NCBI GenBank assembly: GCA_028284865.1
Contig: JANQQV010000020.1
Coordinates: 124,001 to 188,000, forward strand
Direction of reading: 5' to 3'
Source: Rhodothermales bacterium
Lineage (GTDB): Bacteria > Bacteroidota > Rhodothermia > Rhodothermales > UBA10348
Length of the DNA: 64,000 bases
This document shows, one piece after another, positions 1 through 8,567 of this stretch (position 1 is its first letter; every line of letters starts with the position of its first letter). Below the pieces are notes generated by a model. The model was not told the origin of the DNA and did not search any database. It saw only the letters and a list, made by a program, of their open reading frames with translations. Position numbers and translations under genes: made by a program.

Positions 1-1
1 C

Positions 2-949
2 GCCGGGAATCTGGCCAACCTGCGTGCCATCGAAGAGGCAGACAACTACGCATTCGTGCACGGCGACATCAACGAAGGTGCATTGATCGATCGTCTCTTT
101 GAGGAGCATCAGTTCGATGCCGTCGTGCACTTCGCCGCTGAATCCCACGTGGATCGCAGCATCCTCGATCCTACAGCTTTCGTGACGACAAATGTGCACG
201 GAACGCTCGTCCTGCTACAAGCCGCTCGCAAGGCGTGGGAAGGCGCCAAACACGCCTGTCGCTTCCATCACGTCTCTACCGATGAGGTATTCGGTACGCT
301 GGGAATGGAAGGCCACTTCACGGCCGATACGCCCTACGCACCACGGTCGCCCTACGCAGCGTCCAAAGCTGCGGCGGATCACCTGGTTCGTGCCTTCGGA
401 ACGACCTACGATTTCCCGTACGTCATCACCAACACGTCGAATAACTACGGTCCTTACCAATTCCCGGAGAAGCTCATTCCCCTGGTCATCCGCAATGCCG
501 TCGTCGGGGACCCCATCCCCGTGTATGGCAAGGGAGAAAATGTCCGTGACTGGCTTTTCGTGGAGGATCACTGCGAGGCGCTGGACAGCGTGTTGCACCA
601 AGCCGGCGATCAGACCACATGGCTTATCGGTGGCGATCAGGAAATCACCAATCTGGAATTGGTAGAGCGGCTTCTCGACGAAGTGGATCGAGCAACAGGC
701 AAGCCCGTCGGGACGAGAAGGTCCCTGATCCAGTTCGTGACCGATAGACCCGGACACGATTTCCGGTACGCACTGGACAGTTCGCCCGTCAAAGAAGCGC
801 TGAAATGGACCCCAAAACACGACTTGTCATCAGGGATTGCGCGAACCGTGGCCTGGTACCTTGGCAACATGGACTGGCTCAATGACGTTCTCGACGGCGG
901 TTATCGGGAGTACTACGCGGCACAGTATGGTTCACGAGGAATGAACTGA
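2..949 (+). CDS. rfbB: dTDP-glucose 4,6-dehydratase, 5'-truncated by window edge
   Basis: Extended short-chain dehydrogenase that converts dTDP-glucose to dTDP-4-keto-6-deoxyglucose in deoxysugar/rhamnose synthesis. The frame is open from base 2, so the N-terminal NAD-binding Rossmann segment lies outside the window; about 34 residues should be missing. Numbering from the first in-frame ATG (base 56), the catalytic STDEVFG motif is at about 74-80 and the YAASK (YxxxK) motif at 100-104, followed by the NNYGPYQFPEK substrate loop. Length and motif spacing fit RfbB/RmlB rather than UDP-hexose epimerases. The next genes are a nucleotidyltransferase and an RmlC-like cupin, which supports a dTDP-sugar role. 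Confidence 0.93.
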   Translation, partial: AGNLANLRAIEEADNYAFVHGDINEGALIDRLFEEHQFDAVVHFAAESHVDRSILDPTAFVTTNVHGTLVLLQAARKAWEGAKHACRFHHVSTDEVFGTLGMEGHFTADTPYAPRSPYAASKAAADHLVRAFGTTYDFPYVITNTSNNYGPYQFPEKLIPLVIRNAVVGDPIPVYGKGENVRDWLFVEDHCEALDSVLHQAGDQTTWLIGGDQEITNLELVERLLDEVDRATGKPVGTRRSLIQFVTDRPGHDFRYALDSSPVKEALKWTPKHDLSSGIARTVAWYLGNMDWLNDVLDGGYREYYAAQYGSRGMN

Positions 950-1030
950 GCCCCGCAGACCGGCGTCGTAAGTTGCGATCGTGCGCCGAATCGATTGACC
1001 ACGGCCCCGCTTCCATTATCATTCTCTTTC

Positions 1031-1087
1031 TTCGTTCATTCGCTCATTCGCTCAAGGCATTCGTTCAACACGTTCGTTCAAAACGCT
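1031..1087 (+). repeat. short TTCGTTCA / TTCGCTCA tandem-like repeats
   Basis: The leader before the nucleotidyltransferase holds at least five near-copies of an 8-base word (ttcgttca, ttcgctca) between 1031 and 1087. An upstream TTG extension of the rmlA frame reads through it, but it looks like low-complexity leader rather than coding sequence. Function unknown. Confidence 0.5.
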
Positions 1088-1099
1088 GATTTTACACGC

Positions 1100-1849
1100 A
1101 TGAAAGGAGTTGTATTGGCCGGAGGAACCGGTAGTCGCTTGTATCCCCTCACAAGGGTCACGAACAAGCACCTGCTACCCGTTGGGCGCTACCCCATGAT
1201 CTATCACCCTCTACTGCGGCTTCGCCGGGCAGGAGTGACCGACATTGTTCTGGTCACCAGTCCCGAGCACATGGGTGATGTGGTCAACTTGCTTGGATCA
1301 GGATCCCGACTGGGCATTGATCTGACGTATCGCGTTCAGGACGAACCGGGCGGCATTGCCCAGGCGCTCGGACTCTGTGAGTCATTCGTCGGCGACGAGC
1401 CGTTTGTGGTCGTGCTCGGGGACAACATTCTCGGCGAAGACATTGGAAGCGATGTCGAGGCGTTCCGGAAGCAGGCTGCTGCAGGCGGTGGCGCTCGCGT
1501 CCTTCTGAAGGAAGTACACGACCCGGAGCGGTACGGTGTACCTGAGTTCGACGGCGATCGGATCGTCCACGTGATCGAAAAACCGAGTGATCCTCCCTCC
1601 TCCTATTCGGTCATCGGTATCTATTTCTACGATGCTTCGGTATTCAACTTCATTCGTACGCTGTCCCCGTCAGAGCGCGGCGAACTGGAGATTTCTGACG
1701 TGAGCAACCGCTACGCGCAGGCGGGCAACCTGTCCCACGGTATTCTGTCTAGCTGGTGGGGTGACGCAGGTACGTTCGAGGGCCTCGAAGAAGCCAACAA
1801 GCTGGCGCGTGATCTCGTCTATGAAGAGCTTCCCGGAGTGATTGATTGA
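1100..1849 (+). CDS. rmlA: Glucose-1-phosphate thymidylyltransferase, short form
   Basis: Sugar-nucleotide pyrophosphorylase, expected to make dTDP-glucose from glucose-1-phosphate and dTTP. The signature GGTGSRLYPLT (about residues 8-18) and the following KHLLPVG are intact, as are the VVLGDN and ISDVSNRY segments. The ATG at 1100 is chosen because the signature begins only seven residues later; the longer TTG start at 995 would add a low-complexity leader. At 249 aa it is shorter than the roughly 290-aa housekeeping RmlA and matches the compact class found in exopolysaccharide and antibiotic sugar clusters. It lacks the allosteric C-terminal extension. The stop overlaps the next start (TGATG), so translation is probably coupled. 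Confidence 0.88.
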   Translation: MKGVVLAGGTGSRLYPLTRVTNKHLLPVGRYPMIYHPLLRLRRAGVTDIVLVTSPEHMGDVVNLLGSGSRLGIDLTYRVQDEPGGIAQALGLCESFVGDEPFVVVLGDNILGEDIGSDVEAFRKQAAAGGGARVLLKEVHDPERYGVPEFDGDRIVHVIEKPSDPPSSYSVIGIYFYDASVFNFIRTLSPSERGELEISDVSNRYAQAGNLSHGILSSWWGDAGTFEGLEEANKLARDLVYEELPGVID

Positions 1850-2340
1850 TGAGCGAGCGACGATTTCCTGATACCTGGCGGGATGCCGACATTGACGGCG
1901 TGGAGATTACACCGTTTGCGGTCTATTCCGACGAACGAGGCTGGCTGAGTGAGCTGTTCCGACGGGACGAATTGGCCGCGGACGACTATCCGGAGATGGG
2001 CTACCTCTCCTCCACGCGCCCCGGAGTAGCCCGCGGGCCGCACGAGCACGAGGCGCAGACGGATCGCTTTGCGTTCTTCCACGGCACGTATCGCGTAGTC
2101 ATGTGGGATGCGCGTCCAGATTCTGCCACGTTTGGCTGCAGAATAGAGATGGAAGTTGGCGGTACTACCTCGGTTGTCGTCGTCATCCCTCCTGGCGTCG
2201 TGCATGCTTATCGCAATGTGGGCAGCGAAGATGCCTATGTGCTCAATTTCCCGGATGCCTTGTATGCCGGTGAAGGCAAGAAAGGACCGGTGGATGAGAT
2301 TCGTCACGAGGATGACCCCGATTCACCCTTCCAAATCTGA
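1849..2340 (+). CDS. RmlC-like dTDP-sugar 3,5-epimerase family cupin
   Basis: Single-domain cupin of 163 aa resembling dTDP-4-dehydrorhamnose 3,5-epimerase. Visible cupin signs are the SDERGWLSELF strand, the GPHEHEAQ segment carrying the first conserved histidines, and the IPPGVVHAY strand. It sits between a nucleotidyltransferase and a HAD phosphatase in a TGATG-overlapping string, so it probably acts on the dTDP-4-keto sugar made by the preceding enzymes. No rmlD reductase is seen in the window, so the final sugar cannot be named. The ATG at 1849 is preferred over the TTG at 1846. A related isomerase of the FdtA kind is an alternative. Confidence 0.75.
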   Translation: MSERRFPDTWRDADIDGVEITPFAVYSDERGWLSELFRRDELAADDYPEMGYLSSTRPGVARGPHEHEAQTDRFAFFHGTYRVVMWDARPDSATFGCRIEMEVGGTTSVVVVIPPGVVHAYRNVGSEDAYVLNFPDALYAGEGKKGPVDEIRHEDDPDSPFQI

Positions 2341-3032
2341 TGCCTCTTCTCCTCTTCGACATTGACGGTACACTGCTCCTCTCCGACGGAGTGGGTCGTC
2401 GCACCATCCGCGAAGCGCTGACAGAAATTGTCGGGCGTCCGGTCACCTCGGACACCGTGGCCTTTTCCGGACGAACGGACCCTGCCATCATGCGGGACGT
2501 CTTGATGGAATCCGGGTGTTCGCTCGAGGAAGCCAATGAGCTGCTTCCGCAATGCCTGGAGGCTTTCGCAGCCATCTTCTGCGAGCGTGTTGAAGAGCGC
2601 CACATGACGGTCCTACCAGGTGTGCACGAGCTGTTGGACACCGTGGCATCCCGATATGGGCTCCCTTTGGGGCTCGTGACAGGCAATCTCGACGTCACGG
2701 CCGAAGCAAAGCTTCGCGCGGCGGGATTGGAAGGGTATTTCTCTTTCGGTGCCTATGGCAGTGACCATGAGAATCGCAATCTACTTCCCGGCGTCGCCAT
2801 GCAGCGATCCGAGGCCCATGGACACACCCCCGCTGCCGAACGTACCGTAGTCATTGGTGACACGGAGCACGACATCAGCTGCTCCCGATACGCCGGGGTA
2901 TCCGTAGTCGCTGTCGCAACGGGCAAGATCCCGTACGATGTTCTCGAAGCCCATCAGCCCGACCTGCTGCTCGAGGACCTGGCCGATCACTCGGGCCTGC
3001 TGGCCTTCCTGGACGACGTTTCCGGACGATAG
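2340..3032 (+). CDS. HAD-superfamily hydrolase (phosphoglycolate-phosphatase-like)
   Basis: A 230-aa haloacid-dehalogenase phosphatase with all class motifs. Motif I is FDIDGTLL at residues 5-12 (nucleophile and acid Asp), motif II is the VTGN region, and the distal VIGDTEHDI supplies the metal-binding acidic pair. A helical cap of about 70 residues lies after motif I, as in phosphoglycolate phosphatase/Gph-type enzymes. The start overlaps the previous stop as TGATG, so it is probably co-transcribed with the dTDP-sugar genes. It could be a housekeeping phosphatase or could dephosphorylate a sugar intermediate; substrate is not readable from sequence. Confidence 0.85.
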   Translation: MPLLLFDIDGTLLLSDGVGRRTIREALTEIVGRPVTSDTVAFSGRTDPAIMRDVLMESGCSLEEANELLPQCLEAFAAIFCERVEERHMTVLPGVHELLDTVASRYGLPLGLVTGNLDVTAEAKLRAAGLEGYFSFGAYGSDHENRNLLPGVAMQRSEAHGHTPAAERTVVIGDTEHDISCSRYAGVSVVAVATGKIPYDVLEAHQPDLLLEDLADHSGLLAFLDDVSGR

Positions 3033-3077
3033 AGGCTTGTTGGACCCTGGTCAGCCTTGGCTATGTCAGCCGTCCAG

Positions 3078-3560
3078 CTAGTACCGTCGACGCAGGTCGT
3101 CCAGCAAGGCATCGGCTGTTCGGTCAACGATGTCGAACACATGTTCAAAGCCCTCAGGACCTCCGTAATACGGATCCGGCACCTCCTGATCACCCGGTTC
3201 GGGGTCCCATTCACGGAACAAGGACACCCGTTCGTTGAATCCATCGCTAGTATCCAGGGACTGGATATTCCGCAGATTGGAGCGGTCCATGGCCAGGATG
3301 ACGTCGAAGTCCTCCAGATCATCAGCCACAAACTGGCGTGCGCGCTGCTGCGACAGATCGACACCACGACGCTTGGCTGTAGCCGTCATACGACGATCTG
3401 GTGGATTGCCGACATGCCAGGCGCCTGTACCTGCCGAATCGATATGGATACGGCGCTCCAATCCAGCCTCCCGGACTTTCGCCCGGAAAACGCCTTCTGC
3501 AACAGGACTGCGACAGATGTTGCCCAGACAGACGAACAACACCTTCACGGGTTGACTCAT
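3078..3560 (-). CDS. Low-molecular-weight protein-tyrosine phosphatase
   Basis: Cysteine-based phosphatase of 160 aa. The P-loop C-x5-R-S motif (CLGNICRS) starts at Cys11, and the general-acid DPYYGG loop is near the C terminus. In bacteria such enzymes often dephosphorylate tyrosine kinases that control capsule or exopolysaccharide export, or act on arginine-phosphate. The ATG at 3560 is chosen because the P-loop then begins ten residues in, as usual; the longer ORF is an overlap with the upstream gene. The start overlaps the stop of the sodium symporter gene by 4 bases, implying one transcript. Confidence 0.9.
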   Translation of the reverse strand: MSQPVKVLFVCLGNICRSPVAEGVFRAKVREAGLERRIHIDSAGTGAWHVGNPPDRRMTATAKRRGVDLSQQRARQFVADDLEDFDVILAMDRSNLRNIQSLDTSDGFNERVSLFREWDPEPGDQEVPDPYYGGPEGFEHVFDIVDRTADALLDDLRRRY

Positions 3561-5056
3561 CCGAAGGCCTCTTCGCCCAGCGTTCGCTTGACCATCCACT
3601 TGTTGCCGAAGTAGAACAAGGCCAGCACGACGGCCCACTGTAGCGTGACGGTGGCCACCGAATACGGATCCATCGGATTGAACCACGTATCAGGCGCGTA
3701 TTCGGTGATCGACAGCCAGAACCACCAGACCAGCAGGATGATGGCCTGAGCCGGGACGAGCCAGCGCATGATGAAGTCCCACTTGGCGCCGGCTTTCCAG
3801 TCGCCCTCGATGTCATCGATGGCTTCCTTGCGGAAAACACTCGTTCCGTACTTGTTCACGGCGTAGGCCATGAAGGCGCCCGAGATCATAAGTGCGACAC
3901 CCCAGACGAAGTCCTGGTTGCCGAAGAAGGTCAGGTTCACGGCCGATGGGACGCCCATCAGGAAGGAAATGCCGCAGATGTAAATGACCGCCTTACGACG
4001 CGTGATGCCCATATCGACAAGAATGCGCGTGCTGAGCTCGATCATCGAGATGAGCGAAGAGAAGGCAGCAAACGCAAGACCCAGGAAGAAGATGATGGCC
4101 AGTGGGTTGCCGAATGCCATCTTGGCGAAGAGCTGCGGCATCCAGATGAAGGTCAGTCCCGTGGCGGCAGGACCACTCGTGCGCATGATCTCCAGCACCT
4201 CTGGCCGCGACATTTCGGCGCCGAGGACGGCGAACACGGTCCCGAAGATGGTGATGGCTGCCAAGAGCGAGACCAGGTTATTCCCGAAACCAGTGATCAT
4301 CGAGTTCTTGACGACACCATGCTTGGCGTGCATGTAGGCTCCGTACGTCAGGATCATGCCCCAGCCGGCCCCCGTGTCCCAGGCATTCTGGGTCAGGGCT
4401 TCCAGCCATACGCGTGGATTGCTCAACGTGGCCCAGTCTGGCGTGAACAGGAAGGAAATCCCCTCTCCCGAACCATCCAGCGTCACAGCCCGCACCAGCG
4501 AGATGAAAACGATGGCCAGCAAGGATGGGATCAGGATCTTGTTGGCCCGCTCGATGGACTTGATCCCGTTGATCACGATGATGGCACCCACACCCATGGC
4601 CAACGCGTGGAATACAATCGGAAGCGATGATCCCTGGAATCCCTCCCAGATAGCCGTCGATGAGGCGAGATCGATGGGAAGCGGGTTGGCAACCATCTGT
4701 GAGAAGTAGTACACACACCAACCTGCTACCACCGAGTAGTAGAACATGATGGCTGTGGCCACGAACGCGATGAATGCGCCCATCCACCCCTTATTAGGTC
4801 CTGCAATTTTGGCAATCGTTCCAACGACGCCCATGCGGCCTTTTCGACCCAGGGCATACTCGGCGATGATGAGAGGGACAGACCAAGCGAGCAGGAAAAT
4901 GAACCACGCCAGGAGGAAGGCCCCTGCACCGGCATCGCCAGAGTTTGTCGCGGCGATACGGGGGAAGCGCCAGATGTTTCCAGTGCCGACTGCGATGCCG
5001 AGTACGCTCAGAAGCAGGCCGAGCCTACTGGAAAATCGTTGGTCCTGTTCAGCCAT
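3557..5056 (-). CDS. Neurotransmitter:sodium symporter (NSS/SNF) family transporter
   Basis: A 499-aa polytopic inner-membrane protein of the LeuT-fold NSS family, normally Na+-coupled amino-acid uptake. The N-terminal SRLGLLLSVLGIAVGTGNIWRF segment, the hallmark of TM1, is clear (read as two parts around GxGNxWRFP), followed by about eleven further hydrophobic segments. Length fits bacterial members. It lies downstream of a penicillin-acylase-family hydrolase (56-base gap) and overlaps the phosphatase gene, so amide hydrolysis and amino-acid import may be linked. The substrate is not assignable. Confidence 0.9.
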   Translation of the reverse strand: MAEQDQRFSSRLGLLLSVLGIAVGTGNIWRFPRIAATNSGDAGAGAFLLAWFIFLLAWSVPLIIAEYALGRKGRMGVVGTIAKIAGPNKGWMGAFIAFVATAIMFYYSVVAGWCVYYFSQMVANPLPIDLASSTAIWEGFQGSSLPIVFHALAMGVGAIIVINGIKSIERANKILIPSLLAIVFISLVRAVTLDGSGEGISFLFTPDWATLSNPRVWLEALTQNAWDTGAGWGMILTYGAYMHAKHGVVKNSMITGFGNNLVSLLAAITIFGTVFAVLGAEMSRPEVLEIMRTSGPAATGLTFIWMPQLFAKMAFGNPLAIIFFLGLAFAAFSSLISMIELSTRILVDMGITRRKAVIYICGISFLMGVPSAVNLTFFGNQDFVWGVALMISGAFMAYAVNKYGTSVFRKEAIDDIEGDWKAGAKWDFIMRWLVPAQAIILLVWWFWLSITEYAPDTWFNPMDPYSVATVTLQWAVVLALFYFGNKWMVKRTLGEEAFG

Positions 5057-5112
5057 GGGATGATTCGAATGGATTCTGGGTGATGGGGCGGGTGAATCGA
5101 CGACGAGGAGCC

Positions 5113-7554
5113 TCAGAGGCCTGTCGTCAAATCGATCGCATAGTAGTCAAAATCGAGGAATTTCTGGATATGCGCGTCATACAGTGTTGAGAACGGGTTT
5201 CCGCTTTGCCCACCGGGGTAAATTCCGCGCGCCTGGGGTGGTGACGTGGCAAAGTCCACGACCACCCGCCAGGAGGCGCTGAACCGGACAGGATTGGTCC
5301 GCGATGGTGACAGCGTCTCCCGATAGCCACCGAATGGCATATTCTCTCGCCACAGCGCCCGGAGCGGCTCCGCCCCGGTGATATGCTGCATCTGCAAAGT
5401 CTGGACTTCTCCCCACGGAACGTCAGCGTAGTCATCATCGGCCCACTGCTCAGCGGCATTCTCCAAAGCACCGCGGAATACATCCGCTGCCGTTTCGCGC
5501 TCGGGCGTATCCACCCGATCGAACCACACGTGTTCGGGGTCGGATTGGGCTAGTTCGAGGATACGGACGTCCTTTGGCGCCACCCCAGACCAGAAGACAT
5601 CCTCATCCCACATCTCACGCCACAGCGCATTGTAGTACCAGTCGAACAACCGAGCGTCGGTGGATTCCACAGACATCACGCCGTCGAAAGCTTGCAGGCG
5701 CCTTCGCATCCGCTCGGCGCCCTCCGAAAGGTCCTCCAGGCTATCCAGTGGTGCCACGAAATGCGTCACCTGAACAGCCTTCTGATCAGACTGGTACAGG
5801 GCCAGATCGTCAGCCGAATGTCGCTGCTTGGACGACAGAAGTTCGTCGATGCGAACGGAGCGGAATACCGCGCGCCAGTCCTGGCCCAGATAATGGGGAT
5901 AGCCTTCTGGTGCAGGTCGCTGATTGGTACTGGCCAAATAGCCTTTGGCGGGCTCCACAACATGAGGGAGTTCATTGAATGGTACCCTTCCGATCCACTC
6001 GGTATCCGAAGTCGTTCCGTCGAGGACGCCGTGCGCGTTTCCGTGGCCCCTGATGGGAAGCAACCCCGTACTGCGAATCGCGATAACCGAGTCCCGACCC
6101 GCGTACAGAATGTTCTGCATCGGATAGTCCCACTGCCGGGTGGCCAGTTCGAACTCTTCGTAGTTGGTAGCCCGATTCATATCCCAGATGGCCGCGAACG
6201 TGGTTCCAAACTCATGCCCCACCCACCGGATGACGAAATCACCTTCGTCCAGCTGCTGGACGGGGCCGAAATGCGTGTAGGGAATGGTAATGGGGACCGG
6301 ATCAGCATCCTTCACGCGGATCGTGTCCGTCTTGATCTCCAGGTCCCGCCAGGTCCCGTCAAAGAAATACTGAGTACGCTCCGCATTGAGCTGGATTCGA
6401 TAGGTGTCCAACTGATCCGAACCCGTGTTCGTGAACGCCCACGCGATCGTAGGCGTGATTCCCTCCACGATTCCAGGGACAGCCGGAAACGTGACCCCGT
6501 ACACATTCGTCGTTGGGGTGATCATGTGCGCCTCATACCAGATGGCTGGCAAACTGAGCGTGAGGTGCATGTCTCCTGCCAGAATCGGCATTCCTGTGAC
6601 GGATCGGCTACCGGATACCGCCCAGTTGTTGGATCCTTTGCCCTCGATGAACCCTTCGGCCATTGGAATGGAGAGTGCTTCGGTTGAATATGTGCTTTGG
6701 CCTGCCTCGGGATTCGTGCGTGCATGATCTACACGTGGCGAGTCAGTGACGCTCATCGACGATGCGCTGACTGCTGCACTCGTTGGAGCGGATTCACGAT
6801 CGGCTGCGGTAAATCCACCGGGTCCCCAATTGCCCTCTTCCTCACGAATGATTGGGATTTCCCACGTCGAGAACTCGGGAAAGAGCTGCTGATAGACCTC
6901 ATTGCCCAATGCTGCCTGCGTCTGGCTGTGCCGACGATCCGAATTCCGGAAGCTTAAATCGTAGGCCATGTAGGCATACAAAGCCATCGTGTGCTCGGGC
7001 GTCAACTCTTGAGGAGGCTCTGCTCCCAGCAACCGATACTCCAGCGGGTAAGCGGAAGGATCCAGCGTGGCCAACCAGGTATTGGCTCCCTGCATGTAAG
7101 CGAGTACGGCTTCATACTCTCGCGGCATGCGATTCGGTAGCAATTCGGTGTTGCGGCGCACCGCGTCGACTATCCCGGTCTCGTGGAAGTGTCGATCAAT
7201 CCTCAGCGCCGCTGATCCCAGAAGATCTGATAGCCGGCCCGTGCTCACGCGATGGATGAAGTCTACCTCGAATAACCTATCGCGTACAACCGTGTAGCCC
7301 AACGCTGCCATGGCGTCCAGATCGGAAGAGGCATTGATGTGAGGGACTCCCCGTTCGTCCATCTCAACGCGAACCGAGTCCTGCATCCCATCCAGCTTGA
7401 TTGTCTCGCTCTGCCACGGCTTTGCCAATCGTGCTGTTTTCCAAAGGCCGTCCACCGGCTCCAACATGGGTCCTGCCTGGAATGAACCCGAAACCGGAAT
7501 GTGCAGGCCATAGATCAATGCCGCCAGCAAAACGGCAGGAAAGAGTACGCGCAT
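5113..7554 (-). CDS. Penicillin acylase family (Ntn-hydrolase) protein
   Basis: An 813-aa secreted or periplasmic amidohydrolase of the penicillin G/acyl-homoserine-lactone acylase family. It has an N-terminal hydrophobic segment (residues 4-20) and an alpha chain of about 300 residues. The autoproteolytic GSNNWAV motif follows, with Ser308 as the predicted nucleophile exposed at the new beta-chain N terminus. The residue before it is Gly, as in true acylases. It starts 3 bases after the parA stop and precedes an NSS transporter on the same strand. Substrates could be beta-lactams, N-acyl amino acids or acyl-homoserine lactones. The stretch at about residues 255-295 is low-complexity and lies in the spacer that is normally excised. 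Confidence 0.9.
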   Translation of the reverse strand: MRVLFPAVLLAALIYGLHIPVSGSFQAGPMLEPVDGLWKTARLAKPWQSETIKLDGMQDSVRVEMDERGVPHINASSDLDAMAALGYTVVRDRLFEVDFIHRVSTGRLSDLLGSAALRIDRHFHETGIVDAVRRNTELLPNRMPREYEAVLAYMQGANTWLATLDPSAYPLEYRLLGAEPPQELTPEHTMALYAYMAYDLSFRNSDRRHSQTQAALGNEVYQQLFPEFSTWEIPIIREEEGNWGPGGFTAADRESAPTSAAVSASSMSVTDSPRVDHARTNPEAGQSTYSTEALSIPMAEGFIEGKGSNNWAVSGSRSVTGMPILAGDMHLTLSLPAIWYEAHMITPTTNVYGVTFPAVPGIVEGITPTIAWAFTNTGSDQLDTYRIQLNAERTQYFFDGTWRDLEIKTDTIRVKDADPVPITIPYTHFGPVQQLDEGDFVIRWVGHEFGTTFAAIWDMNRATNYEEFELATRQWDYPMQNILYAGRDSVIAIRSTGLLPIRGHGNAHGVLDGTTSDTEWIGRVPFNELPHVVEPAKGYLASTNQRPAPEGYPHYLGQDWRAVFRSVRIDELLSSKQRHSADDLALYQSDQKAVQVTHFVAPLDSLEDLSEGAERMRRRLQAFDGVMSVESTDARLFDWYYNALWREMWDEDVFWSGVAPKDVRILELAQSDPEHVWFDRVDTPERETAADVFRGALENAAEQWADDDYADVPWGEVQTLQMQHITGAEPLRALWRENMPFGGYRETLSPSRTNPVRFSASWRVVVDFATSPPQARGIYPGGQSGNPFSTLYDAHIQKFLDFDYYAIDLTTGL

Positions 7555-7557
7555 GAA

Positions 7558-8532
7558 TCAGGAAGTGTGGAAAGGCCCCCTTGGGCGAAAGAATGACTCT
7601 CGAACGGGCTCCTTTTCTGGGAGCGAAGCCGATTCCGTGTTCGGACCAGGAGATGTCTTCAGTTCAGGAGAAGCGCTGGACTCTGAAGATGCCTCGGCCT
7701 GGATAGTCTCTGGAGGAACAGCCATCTCTTCGCCTCCAGCCGGTTGGTGCGCACTGTCCGGTGCTAGATCAGTCTGATCCAGACCGACCAGCCGAATGAG
7801 CTCGTCGGCTACGTTTGCATAGTCGATGGCTCCGCGTGCCATGGGGTCGGCATCGAATACCGTCGTTCCGTTTCGAGCAGACACGGAAAGCGTCGTACAC
7901 GTGCGCACGATGGACGACATGACCGTCGCGTCGTACTTGCCACGCATGTACTCCCGATATAAACGATGATTCTTCTTGCGTCCGTCAACCATGGTGAACA
8001 GGAACCGCTGCGCTTTCAGGCCCGGATTTAGACGCTTTCGAACCATCGTAACGGTCTGGAAGGTCTGCTCAGCGCCCACCACGGGTTGATATTCCGGCGC
8101 AACAGGAATCAGAACCGCATCTGAAGCAACAAGCGCATTGAGGCTGTACACGGTTACGGCTGCCGCTGTATCAATCAGGACCACATCGTAGCCCGTAATT
8201 GCCTTCTGGATATACTCCTTGGCCCAGAGCACGTCCGTAGGCTTCGTCAGCTTGCGCATCATGGCCGAAAGAGCTGGCGATGACGGAATCAGATCGAAGG
8301 CAGGCAGTTCTTGGATCGCCGGACGGGCGTCGGTATCCTGCTTGAACAGGACCAGGGATGATGCTTCCGGGGCAGGCTCGGTCAAACCCATCATCCGGGT
8401 AAGGAATCCTTGCGGATCCAGATCGATCACCAGGACGCGTTTCCCACTGAGCGCCAAGGCAGCGGACAGGTTGATGGACGTTGTCGTCTTTCCGGTCCCG
8501 CCTTTGTGATTACAGACCGTGAGGATGAGCAT
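7558..8532 (-). CDS. ParA-family ATPase, orphan, with acidic C-terminal tail
   Basis: Deviant Walker ATPase related to ParA/Soj, which forms DNA- or membrane-associated gradients to position cargo. The KGGTGKTTT Walker A is at about residues 10-18, with the VLIDTAAAV Walker A' region and a DLDPQG motif. The ATG at 8532 is chosen because the P-loop then falls at the usual N-terminal place. The last 60 residues are Ser/Glu/Pro-rich and lie outside the ParA fold. No ParB is adjacent. The gene instead ends 3 bases before a penicillin-acylase gene, so it more likely positions a protein or envelope complex than the chromosome. Confidence 0.88.
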   Translation of the reverse strand: MLILTVCNHKGGTGKTTTSINLSAALALSGKRVLVIDLDPQGFLTRMMGLTEPAPEASSLVLFKQDTDARPAIQELPAFDLIPSSPALSAMMRKLTKPTDVLWAKEYIQKAITGYDVVLIDTAAAVTVYSLNALVASDAVLIPVAPEYQPVVGAEQTFQTVTMVRKRLNPGLKAQRFLFTMVDGRKKNHRLYREYMRGKYDATVMSSIVRTCTTLSVSARNGTTVFDADPMARGAIDYANVADELIRLVGLDQTDLAPDSAHQPAGGEEMAVPPETIQAEASSESSASPELKTSPGPNTESASLPEKEPVRESFFRPRGPFHTS

Positions 8533-8567
8533 GGGCGATGAGTTCCGTGATGGGGTGAGCAAAGTTA

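Noticed and set aside
995-1099. TTG extension of the rmlA frame
   Set aside because: It reads through a repeat-rich leader; the nucleotidyltransferase signature starts right after the ATG at 1100.
5692-6687. 331-codon plus-strand frame
   Set aside because: It lies wholly opposite the penicillin-acylase gene, whose motifs are clear, and has no recognisable content.
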